Source: Isoetes taiwanensis (Eukaryota; Streptophyta; Lycopodiopsida; Isoetales; Isoetaceae). From it: a stretch of DNA of 64,000 nucleotides. The DNA lies in the NCBI GenBank assembly GCA_021234155.1, contig JAJEKV010000781.1, forward strand, positions 28,009-92,008. The letters run 5' to 3'. Shown in pieces: positions 36,059-47,085 of the stretch. Positions within the stretch are counted from its first letter, which is position 1; each line of letters opens with the position of its first letter. Under the pieces are notes generated by a model. That model saw nothing but the letters and a program-made list of their open reading frames with translations, was not told the DNA's origin and searched no databases. A program made the translations under genes and the position numbers.

Positions 36059-36899
36059 CTAATTTCAAAAAATTAGAATTTCAATGCAGAATCCACTTAA
36101 TCAAAACCGTGAGCTCTAAACCAGTAGAGCAATCACTTATTTAGGGCTCCATTATTCTTTGTAACAAGCACCTATTGAACAAGCAAGTAGAATGTACCTT
36201 ATTATCCGGGGCTTCAACCATCTTAAGCGGACTTATCAAGCATCACATATGACCAAAACCCACAAAGGAAACTCAAGATTTACATTTCGCTTTTTAAGTG
36301 ACCAGATCCGCTTCAAAAATAAGAAATGCATCTCGTTCTAGAAAAATGGATACGTTTGCCCTACGTATCCAAGCGATAGTGTTCTAGAAACTGAACAAAC
36401 GCTTATTGCCAACAATCCAAGTGGCTCTTGTATATTATGTACCTCCTCTCTCCGGTTCGAGGAGGAAAAGAAATCTACAATGGTAGAGTGGCACATGAAG
36501 CAAAGACAACTCGTTCATTTCCTCCATACAACTAGGTTGTGTTGGCATCTTTGTTTCTTCCAGATCACAAAGAACCACATTTGTCCGGGAACCGGATAGC
36601 ATTGAATATGATAAACATAGCAAAGCAGACAAGTTCTTGCCTTCCTTCGGTTGAGTACCTTCTCCAAAACTAATGGCCAAGATCAGAAAACTAATGCCCA
36701 CGGTATGAATGGCATCAGTTCAATTGTAACCATATTTGAGTACCATGTTGGGCTTTCATAATTTGCAGATTTGCATGCCATGTTTTCGTATTCATACTTT
36801 GCTGGGATTAAGAAAATCTGCCGATGATCATTACGTTGTCATGTCGACAATGCAACTTCATGATCTCCCTCTGAACTTGTCGAGAATCGATTGTTCTTC

Positions 36900-37525
36900 T
36901 CAAGCAAGGTATATAAAGCACATTGCTCCTGCGCTGAAATTGAGCTCCCTTTTTCGTTTGGGAGGCCAATACCGCACAACAGATCTTCCAATAATGTTTT
37001 TGGATGGGTAATGGACCCCTAAAACCATATTAAATAGCTTAATGAGTACACTTTTCCGCCTTAAGAAATCGTCGAAAATAATTTGAAAGTTTCTCACCAA
37101 ACATGAGAATCACAATTGTTGTTCCTATTATCTCCCATTACAAATACATTCCCATTGGGCACATACTGCACATAATCCAAAGACAAAATTTAAATTGGGC
37201 CTCTAATCATTAAGGAGTAGAAGTTAACAGAACTTACTGTCGTATCCATATCATAAGTTGGAGGCTCAGCAATAAACTTCTCATCCTTTGGAGTTCCATT
37301 GATCAAAAGTTTAACATTGTGCACCTACATATGTTGATGCATAGACAGAATTAAGGCCTCAAATAATAATCAACATTGACTAAAATGATCGTGAAGCCCT
37401 CTTTCTGTAAGACATTGGAAGTGTCAACACAACATTCTGGAGGTTTGGGACACTACCTGCATGGATTTTGGAGCTTTGAAAGTAACAATTTCGTTAACAT
37501 TTGGGCTTCTAAAGAAGTAGGAAAT
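36900..37525 (-). pseudogene. Plastid type I signal peptidase exon remnants
   Basis: On the minus strand four blocks with splice sites match the thylakoidal processing peptidase family (S26, Plsp1/TPP). Block 1 (37525-37457) gives ISYFFRSPNVNEIVTFKAP. Block 2 (37324-37238) gives INGTPKDEKFIAEPPTYDM. Block 3 (37165-37098) gives [17 protein letters not shown], the GDN box. Block 4 (37018-36900) gives GPLPI then, after a one-base shift, KNIIGRSVVRYWPPKR. Blocks 2-3 and 3-4 join in phase. The exon that should hold the catalytic Lys (KR-V/I-VAKEGD region) is absent between blocks 1 and 2, where only about 130 bases remain, and the Ser-box exon was not found. The enzyme removes thylakoid transfer peptides; this copy cannot. 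Confidence 0.87.
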
Positions 37526-38169
37526 CTGCAAACAAATTAGCACAAACAGTATGAGCACTAGATCGTCCTAAGACTCAACATAAAGCAGCCAAACAACAAT
37601 CAAAGTAGTGAGACAAACCGAGGCAACATACCTGGTGAATTTAATAATTTCATATAGCAGTAAACTCAGACAACTTCTTGCAATCCCAATTGTTCTTTTA
37701 TGGGTTAAACCATATTATTACAACCTGGACCACAGTCTGATAAAAGAATTGAAGGAAAATATTAGAACACAGCTTTTTCAAACCTACAAGCATTTCGCAG
37801 TATATAGCATCTATGAGAATGTGTTAGCGGCCTTGTGTAGTGATACAAAGCCATGGAGATGACAACCAGATTTGAATATAGGCCGAACATAGCCGTAGTT
37901 TAAAAAGGAAGAGCAAAATAAATATGATCCCACTTAATATCATATGGGAAAGTTTCTATGTGCATATATGCGAAACCAAAGTATGCAGATAGACCAACAA
38001 AAGCTTGCAATCATTATTTGTGCACTGCAACAACATGCACTAACATGCGTAACTTTGTATTGCAAACAATTTTAAAGTAGACACATAGAGTGCATCTCAG
38101 AAATAAGGTATGGTGCTTAGACATAATGGCAGATGATGATGAAGACCTGTTGATTAACTAAATTTATGT

Positions 38170-39640
38170 CTATAGTCCACAAATGCCTGTCATTAACACG
38201 CGCCCACAATTTGCTTCACATAATGTTTTATATGTGAGAGCATGCAAATTAGAATGCAGCTTGCAATCTATACAGGACCCAAGCATACAAACTAAACTCA
38301 CAAAATTGCGTTTATCCTCCATGGAGACCAAACCTCTACTGACCGCACCTTTACTGTAACAAAGAGCAAACCTCGAATATGGCAATCTACGTCTCACCTG
38401 GTCACTGAAGTCGGAATGCAATCTGCAAAAATAAAGCCTTGCATATGCTTAGCAACTGCACAATCCGTGAATTCGACCCAAATTGACAATAAGAATAAAG
38501 CGTTGGTCTAGTAGCCAAGGAAAATACGTTGAATCCTGGAGTAGATAAGTGCCGGATTAATGCCAAAGCAGAGATTGGGCGCCTGAGAAAAATACTGAAC
38601 CCCAAGAACCGAAAATCGAGCAGGCCCAGCGTAGGCAGAAAGTTTCGTGGTTCTTCCTCTCTTTCAAATTTTCGTCCTCGTCCATTTAAGCTTCTGCACA
38701 ACAAAACATGAGAGTAAGATTCAGGACTGAATTCTCCGGCTAAAATGACTATGGGCGAAATGCAGGCAAGAAAAAGAAAAAAGAAAGAAAAACCATCATG
38801 CATTCGAGAAAACAGAAGCAAATGATTGATTTTTAAATGTAACATCACACCAAGCCGACCATGAACTCTGCACTAAGATCTCTAGACTGAAAAAAGTCGG
38901 CCATCAGGGCTAAGCTCAGGCCGGTCAAAATGGGATAAGCTCGGGCATAAGCCCTGGAAAAGACCTTCAAAGGAAGAACCAAGATTACACATGGTTATGA
39001 AGCCATTACTGGAGCTTATATTGCCTCGAAAAGAAGTGCAAGGCGAATTAAAAACCGGATTACTTTTAATACCAGCTGTGGCGATGGCAGAGCAAAGGCA
39101 TCGGATCAGAGAGCGAAAAATGAAATATATTCTTCTTGCTTGCCATAGCCAAAATGTGAAAGGAAGAACGAGTGTCAGAAACGCAAATCATGCCAGAGTC
39201 TAGGATGGAAATAAAGAAAGGAAGAGGTAATATCTCGAAAAGAAGATGAAGCTTTATTTTCAATTGGCGCGTCTTGGTCTGAGAATGCGCCCTTCTCCTT
39301 CGAATCCAATCGAGGAGAATAAAAGACAACAGATCCAACAAGAAATCCTATGACCATAGCGGCTTACCCCGAAATCCGTCCACAATGCGGTGCATCACGG
39401 ACGATCCGCCGACCACATCCCCACCCTCCGCCAAGCTCATGTAAAATCCACGCCCCGTCTAAGTGTATCGAGGGGCCCCTCAAATCCCAAAAGTCCACGG
39501 CCGATGATGCGAATATGCTACAACATTCTTCAATCGCGGCCCTCTATCCGTATTGCCCCATACTCCCCAAGGGTTGCCCTACGGGAACCCAAAAAAAAAT
39601 TCCATTCCATCAAATTTAAATCTTTGCATCATTAGTTCTT
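38170..39640 (-). other. Possible further minus-strand exons, unidentified
   Basis: Minus-strand frames at 38,848-38,402 (148 codons, overlapping an AG acceptor near 38,430 and a GTGAG donor near 38,400) and 39,341-39,066 have exon-like edges, and 39,350-39,630 is GC-rich. They lie upstream of the peptidase remnant in the same orientation, so they might be its transit-peptide exons or other captured pieces. I recognise no domain. Confidence 0.25.
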
Positions 39641-39697
39641 TTCTTTTTTTGTCTATTTTGAGATTTTGGGAATATATATGACATGTATCTGGGAAAC

Positions 39698-39770
39698 GTA
39701 CTTGCAGCAGAAGTACACAATTCATATGCTACCATAATAAGATTTTTGTCAGATATTCTGTATCTATTAT
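39698..39770. repeat. 73-base repeat shared with 48281-48351
   Basis: GTACTTGCAG...AAGTACACAA, CATATGCTAC and AAGATTTTTGTCAGAT are shared in order with 48281-48351; flanks differ on both sides. The two copies bracket the family-2 element, so they might be LTR end fragments, but no primer binding site follows this copy. A diverged tandem duplication of about 100 bases follows at about 39,780-39,965. Confidence 0.75.
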
Positions 39771-40158
39771 AAGAAAAAACTCTATCTTCTATCTTAAATC
39801 CCTTCTTCTTTGGCTAAATACCCATATCTTTGACCCTTAAAACATACTTTTGTCCTTTGATTTCTATTAAAAGTAGTTCATGGTACCTTCTTCCCATCTT
39901 CCTTGATCAAAATACCTGCATCTTGCCCTTAAAACTGATTTTCTTCCTTGTATTCCTATTAAAGCTAGATGTTGGCACTTCATGACATATGGTGGTAATC
40001 TAGGTTGGCTGCCAAATAAAGCCTGGAGATTCAGAACATTATATTGTAGATAAGCCTAGTACGCCAGGATTTAGGCTTATCATCTGGAGGTTCTACCGAG
40101 ATCTCTGTTGGAGAGATTTCTGTCTGGTGGAACTCAATAGCTGTTGGATATAAAGAAA

Positions 40159-41478
40159 ATGTTGACTAGGAGTAAGGCAAAGGGAGACAGGCCAGAAAAT
40201 ACTATGCTTGAACATGTAGGGGTGAGCCCCAAATTTGTGCATCACAATATGGAGCTATGCCTTGTGTGACACCGGAGGCTCAGCACATGCCATATCATCA
40301 GATGCTAAACACTTCTCAACCATTTAATATGTAACGGGATTTTGAAGCAGGAATGCCCGCTAAAAGTGGAGAAGTTGCAGAGGAAGTCCCATCAATCATT
40401 GATACTAGTCAAGTAGTCACTATCATATATCTCGAAAATATTCTTACACCATTGGCATTTGGAACGCCTGCTTATAGTGCAGATATTGGTCCGGCTGAAT
40501 TTGTGCCATTGTGTGAGGAATTCTATGGTCAGTATGAATATAGAAGAGGTATCAAGGTGGAGATCTTTGGAAAATGCATGAAAGGAGAGGATGCGCAGGG
40601 GTGGTATGATTTTTTTTATAACTTATGAAGGAGGTACTTGGCAACATCTGGTTGAATCTTTTTTGGACAGATCTAGAGGAGATATAATTTCAGATTCTTT
40701 AATGGAGGAATTGCATTGCTTCAAAATAGGTCACACTGAGCCTGTTGCTAAGTATGTGAAGAGATTTGGTAGATATTGTAAGCTCTGTAGAGAACAGGGA
40801 GTAGAGAAAAAATATGTCAAAAGTTGCATAAACTGAAGAAGAAAGGGGAAATTAAGAATCTGGCACAATTGTTCAGCAAGGCTAAAGCTTTAGCTTAGGA
40901 TATGCATAGTACATTTTAGAGAGCCAAAGCTTCCAAATGCCCAGCCCACATATGTTATTAATAGAGAAGAAATGTTTGACGCAGTGGAAGTCACCTGTTA
41001 CACTATAAAAGGAGCAAGGAGTGAGAAGAAAAGGGGAAATAATGACTTAGAAGGTGGTCTGGCTGAACTCAAGGAAGAATTGAGAAGGGCGCAAGAAGAG
41101 TTGAAAATGCAAAAGGAACATATAGCAGCACATATAGACGGATTCAAATTATTGCTCGAGGAATTGAAGAGTATGAAGGAGGTGATGACCAAGAAGGAGA
41201 TACTATGCAAGAACTGCCAGAAGGTAGGTCGTGATGAATCAAAGTGTTTTAGGAGACTGTGTCTCAAATGTGATAAGTCAGGTCATTTTGGAAGGGAATG
41301 CCCAATTTGTAATTATTGTGGTCTTGATCACGACGAGCAATTTTGCCAAATTAAAGCATTTGATTTGTCAAAAGAGATTAACAGGTCAATAAGCAAGGGC
41401 AAAGGAGAAACAAGTGCATGCATGATAGAATTATGTGAATCAGCATGTACTTCAGTTTTAGCAGTGACTAGGCACTAG
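40159..41478 (+). pseudogene. Gag of family 2
   Basis: A start at about 40159 (MLTRSKAKGD) opens a frame broken by stops and shifts. Pieces at 40353-40628, 40591-40836 (ELHCFKIGHTEPVAKYVKRF) and 40972-41478 remain. The last has a charged coiled-coil stretch (residues about 30-72) and three knuckle-like motifs: CKNCQKVGRDESKC (His replaced), CLKCDKSGHFGREC (intact CCHC) and CNYCGLDHDEQFC. Gag forms the particle and binds RNA. Confidence 0.75.
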
Positions 41479-41799
41479 CAGAACAAAGAAGGAAGCGCGG
41501 ACTTCGGGAAATTTCATCAGCTGCAGTAGCTAACACTATGGCAGATAGATTTGAAGTACCCTCTGCTCCCAAGTTGCATAATTTGGAGCCTACCACTCAA
41601 AGCCAGATGTAGGTGGAACATTTATTGAAAGGTATAAAAATCTCAATTGATTTATTGACCTTATTTAGAAACCGAGCTATAGACAGGGGTTCCTTAGGTT
41701 GGTTGAACCATTAGCTGCAGGAGAGAATACTTTACTTATGCAGGAAGGAAATATAGAAGACCCAGATGTATCGACATGTTCAGCTTAGATCTGGAGTTA

Positions 41800-42149
41800 T
41801 AATTTGACGAAGTAATAATAGATGGAGGATCTGGTGTAAATATAATGCCATATCATATAATGGCAAAATTGGGGTTGAAAATAAGGTCGACCACTCCCTT
41901 AGTTATAAGAGGATTTAACCAGCAAGCAGCCCTGTGGGATTGGTGGAGAATGTAAGGCTCAATGTGAAGGTGGTAATATCATATGCTAACCTTATGGTAG
42001 TGTCGCCGCCTAAAAGTCAAGGGAATAGTAGCTATGATTTGTTGTTGGGGAGGACATGGTTGCGATTAGTAAATGCCAAGTCTATATGGAGTGATGGTAA
42101 GTGCATTATACAGATGGGTATGAAACTGCTAAACTTCATACAAAATTAG
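41800..42149 (+). pseudogene. Retropepsin domain of family 2
   Basis: EVIIDGGSGVNIMP at about 41812-41850 carries the catalytic Asp at 41821. The middle residue of the DSG/DTG triad is Gly here, a variant seen in some plant Ty3 elements. SSYDLLLGRTWLRLVNAK follows in another frame. A stop (TAA) just upstream of the active site replaces a likely Gln codon. Confidence 0.7.
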
Positions 42150-42304
42150 TACCTGGAAAGCAGGATGAGATGATTAATTATCTAGAGTTATTACAACCAG
42201 TCAGTATGGGACTATATATGTTGGCTGATACAACAGACGAGGATGCTTGCAGTGAATCGGACTTGATTGCACCTGTTTGTATGTTTTCGGAGAAATGTTT
42301 GTCA

Positions 42305-43250
42305 GTGGATACCACCTTGTGGTTTGATGGTGGGGTTTCAAGGAAGCTTGGTCATTAGGGATTTTTTGAGATCATAAAAGGGCCTTCTAAGAATTGTTGA
42401 CTAAGCTATATGAACTACCAATCAGAAAACAAAACTGCTAATCCGGTCAGCAAAACAGTTATAACTAACTCACTGGATCACATTTTCTAGCATAAGTGTT
42501 GATAGAAAAGTCCAAATGAGCTCTTGTTTGGTGCAATAGATAGATCTCATTGAGATCTTTCTAACCTTGGGTGGTTTGCATATCTTTTAGCCCCGTAAGA
42601 TAGTAAAAAATGGTAAAAACCATATTTTTTGGAGTTTTGACAATCATAAGTGGTTAAAATATGTGCAAAGCACCTAAGGTTGGAAAGATCTCAACGAGAT
42701 CTATCTATTGCACTAAACGAGAGTTCATTTGGACTTTTCTATCAACAGTTATGCTAGAAAATGTGATCCCGAGGAGGAGTGGTTATAACGCTTTTTGGCC
42801 CCGGACTGTCGACTCGATTTCTGATTGGTAGTTCATTTATCTTCATTTGGCTTAGTTGGCATATTTTGAAGGCCCTTTTTTAATCTCAAAAAAACCCTAA
42901 TGTGTTTTAGCAATAGGAGTGGTGCTTTAAAGATCAGGAAGGGAAGATGATTGAATCGAAGGGCCAAGTAATATACTTGTGTTCCAATAATATGGCAGAG
43001 TATAAAGCATTCTGGACTGCAAATGGCATGCCTTAATGGTGTTAACAAATTACAAGTAGATGGTGTTTTAGAGCTCATTTGTAAGCAAGTAAATCGTGAA
43101 TATCAAGTTAAGCAATCGCGCCTAGTGGTGGCTTACGAATAAGTTATAGAAGCATGCAAGCAATTCGAATACATACGCATTGAACATGTGCCTAGGGCAA
43201 GCAATGAAGAAGCGGATGCATTGTGCAAACAAGCTATTTTTTGAAGCATT
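42305..43250 (+). pseudogene. Extra RNase H-like domain located before RT
   Basis: Outside the foldback insertion (42354-42900), frames read TLWFDGGVSRK, then NNMAEYKA, then FEYIRIEHVPRASNEEADAL. These fit the order of an RNase H fold (DG start, AEY-A helix, HVPR-N-AD end). Several stops and shifts interrupt it. A second RNase H typical of Ty3 lies after RT at 43863-44300, so the element has two. In the Tat-lineage elements I know, the additional archaeal-type RNase H lies after the normal one, so this position is unusual. Confidence 0.65.
42354..42900. mobile_element. Foldback element with arms of about 240 bases
   Basis: The left arm begins ATTAGGGATTTTTTGAGA and the right arm ends with its complement (TCTCAAAAAAACCCTAAT). 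Matching continues inward through AAAAGGGCCTTC, GAACTACCAATCAGAA, ATTTTCTAGCATAA and AGATAGATCTC on opposite strands. The middle (about 42,590-42,660) is unpaired. It carries no open frame and interrupts the RNase H-like domain of the retroelement. Superfamily and target duplication are unclear. Confidence 0.88.
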
Positions 43251-43334
43251 TGCTGAAGAATGTGTGCCAGAGGAAGAAGTACCACATGATGCTATGATGC
43301 ATTACAGTGAAATCTTCACCATCATTGCAGAGCT

Positions 43335-43880
43335 AATGGCATACTAAAGAGCTTTCTATAATGAAGAATGGAGTAAAGCATGCGTTAAAAGTTGGTAAAA
43401 AAGTAGATGAATCTGAAGCAAATGAGTTGAAGAAATTATTCCAAGAATTTGAGGATTGTTTTGCATGGGATTATAAAATGTTGGGATAAGACTGCATTTG
43501 TGACACCATGGGGAGTTTTTGCAATGAATGTCATGCCTTTCGGACTCATGAATGCCCCTGTCACTTTCGGGCAATGGAGGTGGTATATGCTTCTATGTTA
43601 GGCAAAGGATTGGGCATATTTTTGGATTATTTATGTCTGGCCAGTGAGAAGAAGCAGCATGTGAGCCAGCTGAGGGAAGTGTTGAGTTTGAGCATCAGAA
43701 ATCAGGTATGCCTTAACCCCCTAAAGTGTGTTTTTATGATGACTGAAGGAGTGTTGTTAGGACACAAACTAACCAATCAGGGACTTGAAATAGCTGGGGA
43801 GAGAATACAGAAAATATCAAAGTTACCAGTTCCAAGGACTGTGAAGGAGGTGAGGAAGTTGATTGGAACATGCTCATTCG
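43335..43880 (+). pseudogene. Reverse transcriptase remnant of family 2
   Basis: The N-terminal lead ELKKLFQEFEDCFAWDYK ends near 43478. The sequence then jumps to KTAFVTPWGVFAMNVMPFGL, so motif A with its catalytic Asp is deleted. The next block reads IFLDYLCLAS where FLDD would be expected, losing another catalytic Asp, followed by LNPLKCVFMMTEGVLLGHKL and KLPVPRTVKEVRKLIG. Two frames alternate. Confidence 0.8.
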
Positions 43881-44340
43881 CATATCTCTAATTTTTCCCA
43901 TCTCGTAGCCCCAATTGCCAAGCTCACACGAGTGGGAAGGTTAGGTAAAGGCGATAGCAAAAGGATGAAGGTAGAGTGGAATGAAGAGTGCGTTATGGCC
44001 TTTGATTGTTTGTTGCAAGCAATGAAACAAACAACAGGCCTGTCACCACCTCATGGAGGAAAAGCATACCAAGCATATGTCACCGTAATAGAATTAGCAA
44101 TTGGTATAGCCTTGTGTCAAAATGGGGATGATAAGCGAGTAAATGTGATATCTTATTCTGGGAAACTGCTTGGGGCCTTGAAGGAAAGATATCCCTTGTT
44201 GGAGAAGTATGCATTGGGGTTGGTATGTGTATTTGAGAATGGATATTTATTGTTCGACCAACCAACATACAGATGTGATTATTAAGAAGAATCTGATGGC
44301 ATTGCTAGGAGGCAAAGCAATGAAAAAGGCTACTCTTTAT
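43863..44340 (+). pseudogene. Canonical RNase H domain of family 2
   Basis: YVTVIELAIGIALCQNGDD, VNVISYSGKLLGALKERYPL and EKYALGLVCVFENGYLLF follow the Ty3 RNase H pattern, although several catalytic positions look altered. A frameshift near 44250 leads to ALLGGKAMKKATLYRWHAYL, the tether toward integrase. Confidence 0.75.
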
Positions 44341-44639
44341 AGGTGGCATGCGTATTTGCAGCAGATCAACTTCACAATCAAGCCGGATACTTCATTATCA
44401 GATCCAAGTATGTATATACCCCAAACATTTATGTCTGAAGATCGTACACAGGAATATGCAGTAGAAGATGAAAGTATGGAGATGAATCTATTGCATGTTC
44501 ATGATTCCTGGATGATGCCATATGTATACTTGCTGCAAGGTAAGAAGTTGCCCAAATACTATAGTAGTATAGAAACTAAAAGAATCAAACAGCATTTATC
44601 ATATTTTGTTTTGGTGGAAGGGATTTTATGTAAAAGAGA

Positions 44640-45718
44640 TTTTATATAAAAGAGATCCTCGAAGAGTTCTTTTGAGATGCTTAAATGAGGAGGAGTAGGG
44701 ATATGCTCTTGAACAGTGCCACTATGGAGCTTGTGCAGGGCATTTTGCTAGGCAAGCCATAGCCAAAAGAGTAATGCGAGCAAGGTTTTATTGGCCTACT
44801 CTTTACAATTCCATCTATATATCATGAGATGCCATTATTCTCAAATTTTTGCCCCAAAACGAATGAACTTTACAGAACTGCGTACTATACCCACTAGTGG
44901 TCCCTTTCATACCTGGGGCCTTGATTTTATAGGTCCTCTTCCAACCACTTCTGCTGACTACCAGTATATTCTTATGGCCACAGATTATTTTACCAAATGG
45001 GTAGAGGCTATTCCGGCAAGGTTTACTAATGCACAAGTAACTGGTTCATTTGTGTTCCATCATATATATTGCAGATTTGGGGTGCCGCAGGTGTTGCTCA
45101 GTGATAGGAGGACTCATTTTCTGAATGAAGTTACACAGGATATGACAAGTTAAGGATTCGACATGTTTTCTCGAGCTCCTATTATCCGCAGTGCAATGAC
45201 AAGCAGAGGCATCAAACAAACAGCTCATCTAAATGCTAAAAAAGATGGTACATGAAAGGGGTCGAGACTGGGCAACGCACATGAGTACATCCTTGTGGGT
45301 GTTACAACTAGGTATTCCCCTTTCCAGTTGGTTTATGGACGTGAATGTTGCCATTAGTTGGAAGTGCCATCTACTGGAAGTGCCATCTATACAAGTAGCA
45401 GCTGCATTCAAATAGGAGAATATCATGACAGTAAAAGACCGAGTCTTTGAATTGGAGCAGCTTGAGGAAAGCATATATCATGCTTATTTGGCTAATCAGC
45501 TAAAGAAAAGCAAGGATTGCTGAGCCCTTCCTAATAGAATAGTTAGTATTGAAGTGGAACAAGGCACAGGAGGATACAAGAAAAAAGTTTCAGCCATTAT
45601 GGGAAGGACTGTATGTAATTGCAGAGATTGCTAGTCATCACTCTTATAGGTTGAGCACATTAGAGGGCGCCATGTTTCCCAATCCCTTCAATGGATCTCA
45701 ATTGAAGGTCTATTGACC
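44640..45718 (+). pseudogene. Integrase of family 2
   Basis: HYGACAGHFARQAIAKRV (from 44720) holds the two His of the zinc site. The core keeps Asp in WGLDFIGPLP (44923) and Asp in VLLSDRRTHF (45103). The Glu block near 45190 reads QAEASNK after a stop. The C-terminal part is broken by stops and shifts and ends with NGSQLKVY at about 45716, followed by TGA. The end lacks a chromodomain. Confidence 0.82.
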
Positions 45719-45754
45719 TTAAGCTAATGGGGTCAGCCTTTTGTTGGGGCCTAA

Positions 45755-47085
45755 TGTTGGCTCCCATTCTGTGAAGCCAACATGATAGATGTAGTTAGTC
45801 TGGTTTGCCTAGAATATTTAGGGGAAAAAGCAAAAAAAAAAAAAAAAGGGGTGAAAAGGAAAAAAGACAAAAAAAAATTGTTGTTTTTGTATAGAGGGAT
45901 ATTCCGGTTAATCCAGCAATGTGGAGTGCTGAATATTCATTAAATGGTTTTGTTAAGATGGAAGGCGCCGGGGTAAAAGCATGTTAGGGTGTACCACTTT
46001 TGGAACCTGCAAAAGTACATACACTAGGTACTTCAGAACTGGGTACTTTCTCATTTTTATTTTCATTAAAACTAGTACAAAAGTCCAAAATAAAAGTCAA
46101 GGACGCATTAATATTCAAAGTTAAGATAAAGATAATGCTACTGGAGACCAAAATATATATAAAAGTTCTAGAGTGTACCTTTTATTGAGATATTACACAA
46201 GTACCCAGTACCCAGTCCTGGGTACCTTTTTAGGTACTTTTTTTGTCACTAAATAATACTTTTTAAGGGACACCCTAACATGCTTTTACCCGCCGAGGTC
46301 TTGCATAAGGTGTCTCATTTTGTAATTGGAGGATGCAATCGGATTATAGTCCCAAGAGTTGTCCATGCTAGAGTTCTTGCAGAGCCACTGTTCTTTTTGC
46401 GCTACGAAGGACGTAATTGACCATCATGTCATTATCTTGATGTGCCTTATTCACCCAGTGTTCATCGATATGGATATGGATTGTTGAACTTGCTTTTAAA
46501 CGTGGAACCTTATGACCTCCAATGTTGAATGTTATCATTTTTATTGCCCTTTAAAATTAGAAGTCATTGTCTCTAAGGTCCATTTATTGCCATGTTGTGC
46601 ATCTAAACCTAATGGACCAAGACCAAGTGCATGCCATGAATCAAAATTCGTCACACCATGGAGCTTCTGAAAAATACAGTCGGTGCCATTTTCGGAACTT
46701 TTGGAGCTCGATTTGCCAAGTTTGACTTGTTTTGGAAAGCTGCAATTTGCATGGGCAACCGAAATAGATAATGGCTAGGCAATCATTTGTCTTTGTGCTT
46801 CTGAGAGTAAGGAGTTGCCATGCTTTTAAGGTGAATAATCTATTTGTATGACCAAATTTTGTTAATGATCTGAAACTGTTTCAGGAAAAATCCGGGCAAG
46901 GAAAAATTGCAAATTGTTACAGGAAATTTGGAGCTGGGAGTACCCAGAGCCAATTCTTCTTGTCTAAATCGTTCACAGGGATAACTTGCAAGTTGTGGTC
47001 TATGCAAAATGATGGTTACCTTTTGAACCAGAATTTGTGCTGAAGTGAATTTCTGCAGATTAGCCTGTACTCTTATTCTATTTAT
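45755..47085 (+). repeat. 3' LTR of family 2 (copy B)
   Basis: It starts TGTTGGCTCCC after the gag-pol remnant and matches the pieces of copy A at 24314-34065 to about 47085, where a TTTA run begins. It carries an uninterrupted AGGGATATTCCGGTTAATCC (45895), the empty version of the chromovirus insertion site. A 321-base MITE interrupts it at 45971-46291. Confidence 0.88.
45971..46291. mobile_element. MITE of 321 bases with 22-base perfect terminal repeats
   Basis: GGGTAAAAGCATGTTAGGGT begins the element and its exact complement ends it (22-base repeats, 45971-45992 and 46270-46291). GCCG flanks both sides as an apparent 4-base target duplication. Family-2 LTR copy A lacks it (GCGCCAAGGTC near 33,297). 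The inner part has further inverted GGTACTT/AAGTACC motifs. No coding capacity; superfamily undetermined. Confidence 0.92.

Larger units (their letters stand above)
40159..47085 (+). mobile_element. Ty3 family-2 element without chromodomain, defective
   Basis: Order: gag with zinc knuckles, protease, RNase H-like domain, RT remnant, RNase H, integrase, then 3' LTR. The integrase ends with FPNPFNGSQLKVY, as in non-chromoviral plant Ty3 elements (Tat/Athila side), and no chromodomain follows. Many stops, frameshifts, an RT deletion, a foldback insertion and a MITE in the LTR make it inactive. No matching 5' LTR start is present upstream, so the 5' end is lost or truncated. Confidence 0.85.

Noticed and set aside
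36900-37100. A 66-codon minus-strand gene
   Set aside because: It is the last exon of the signal peptidase remnant read with its intron.
40353-45718. Autonomous, currently active retrotransposon
   Set aside because: RT motif A is deleted, the FLDD box is altered and many stops and shifts are present.
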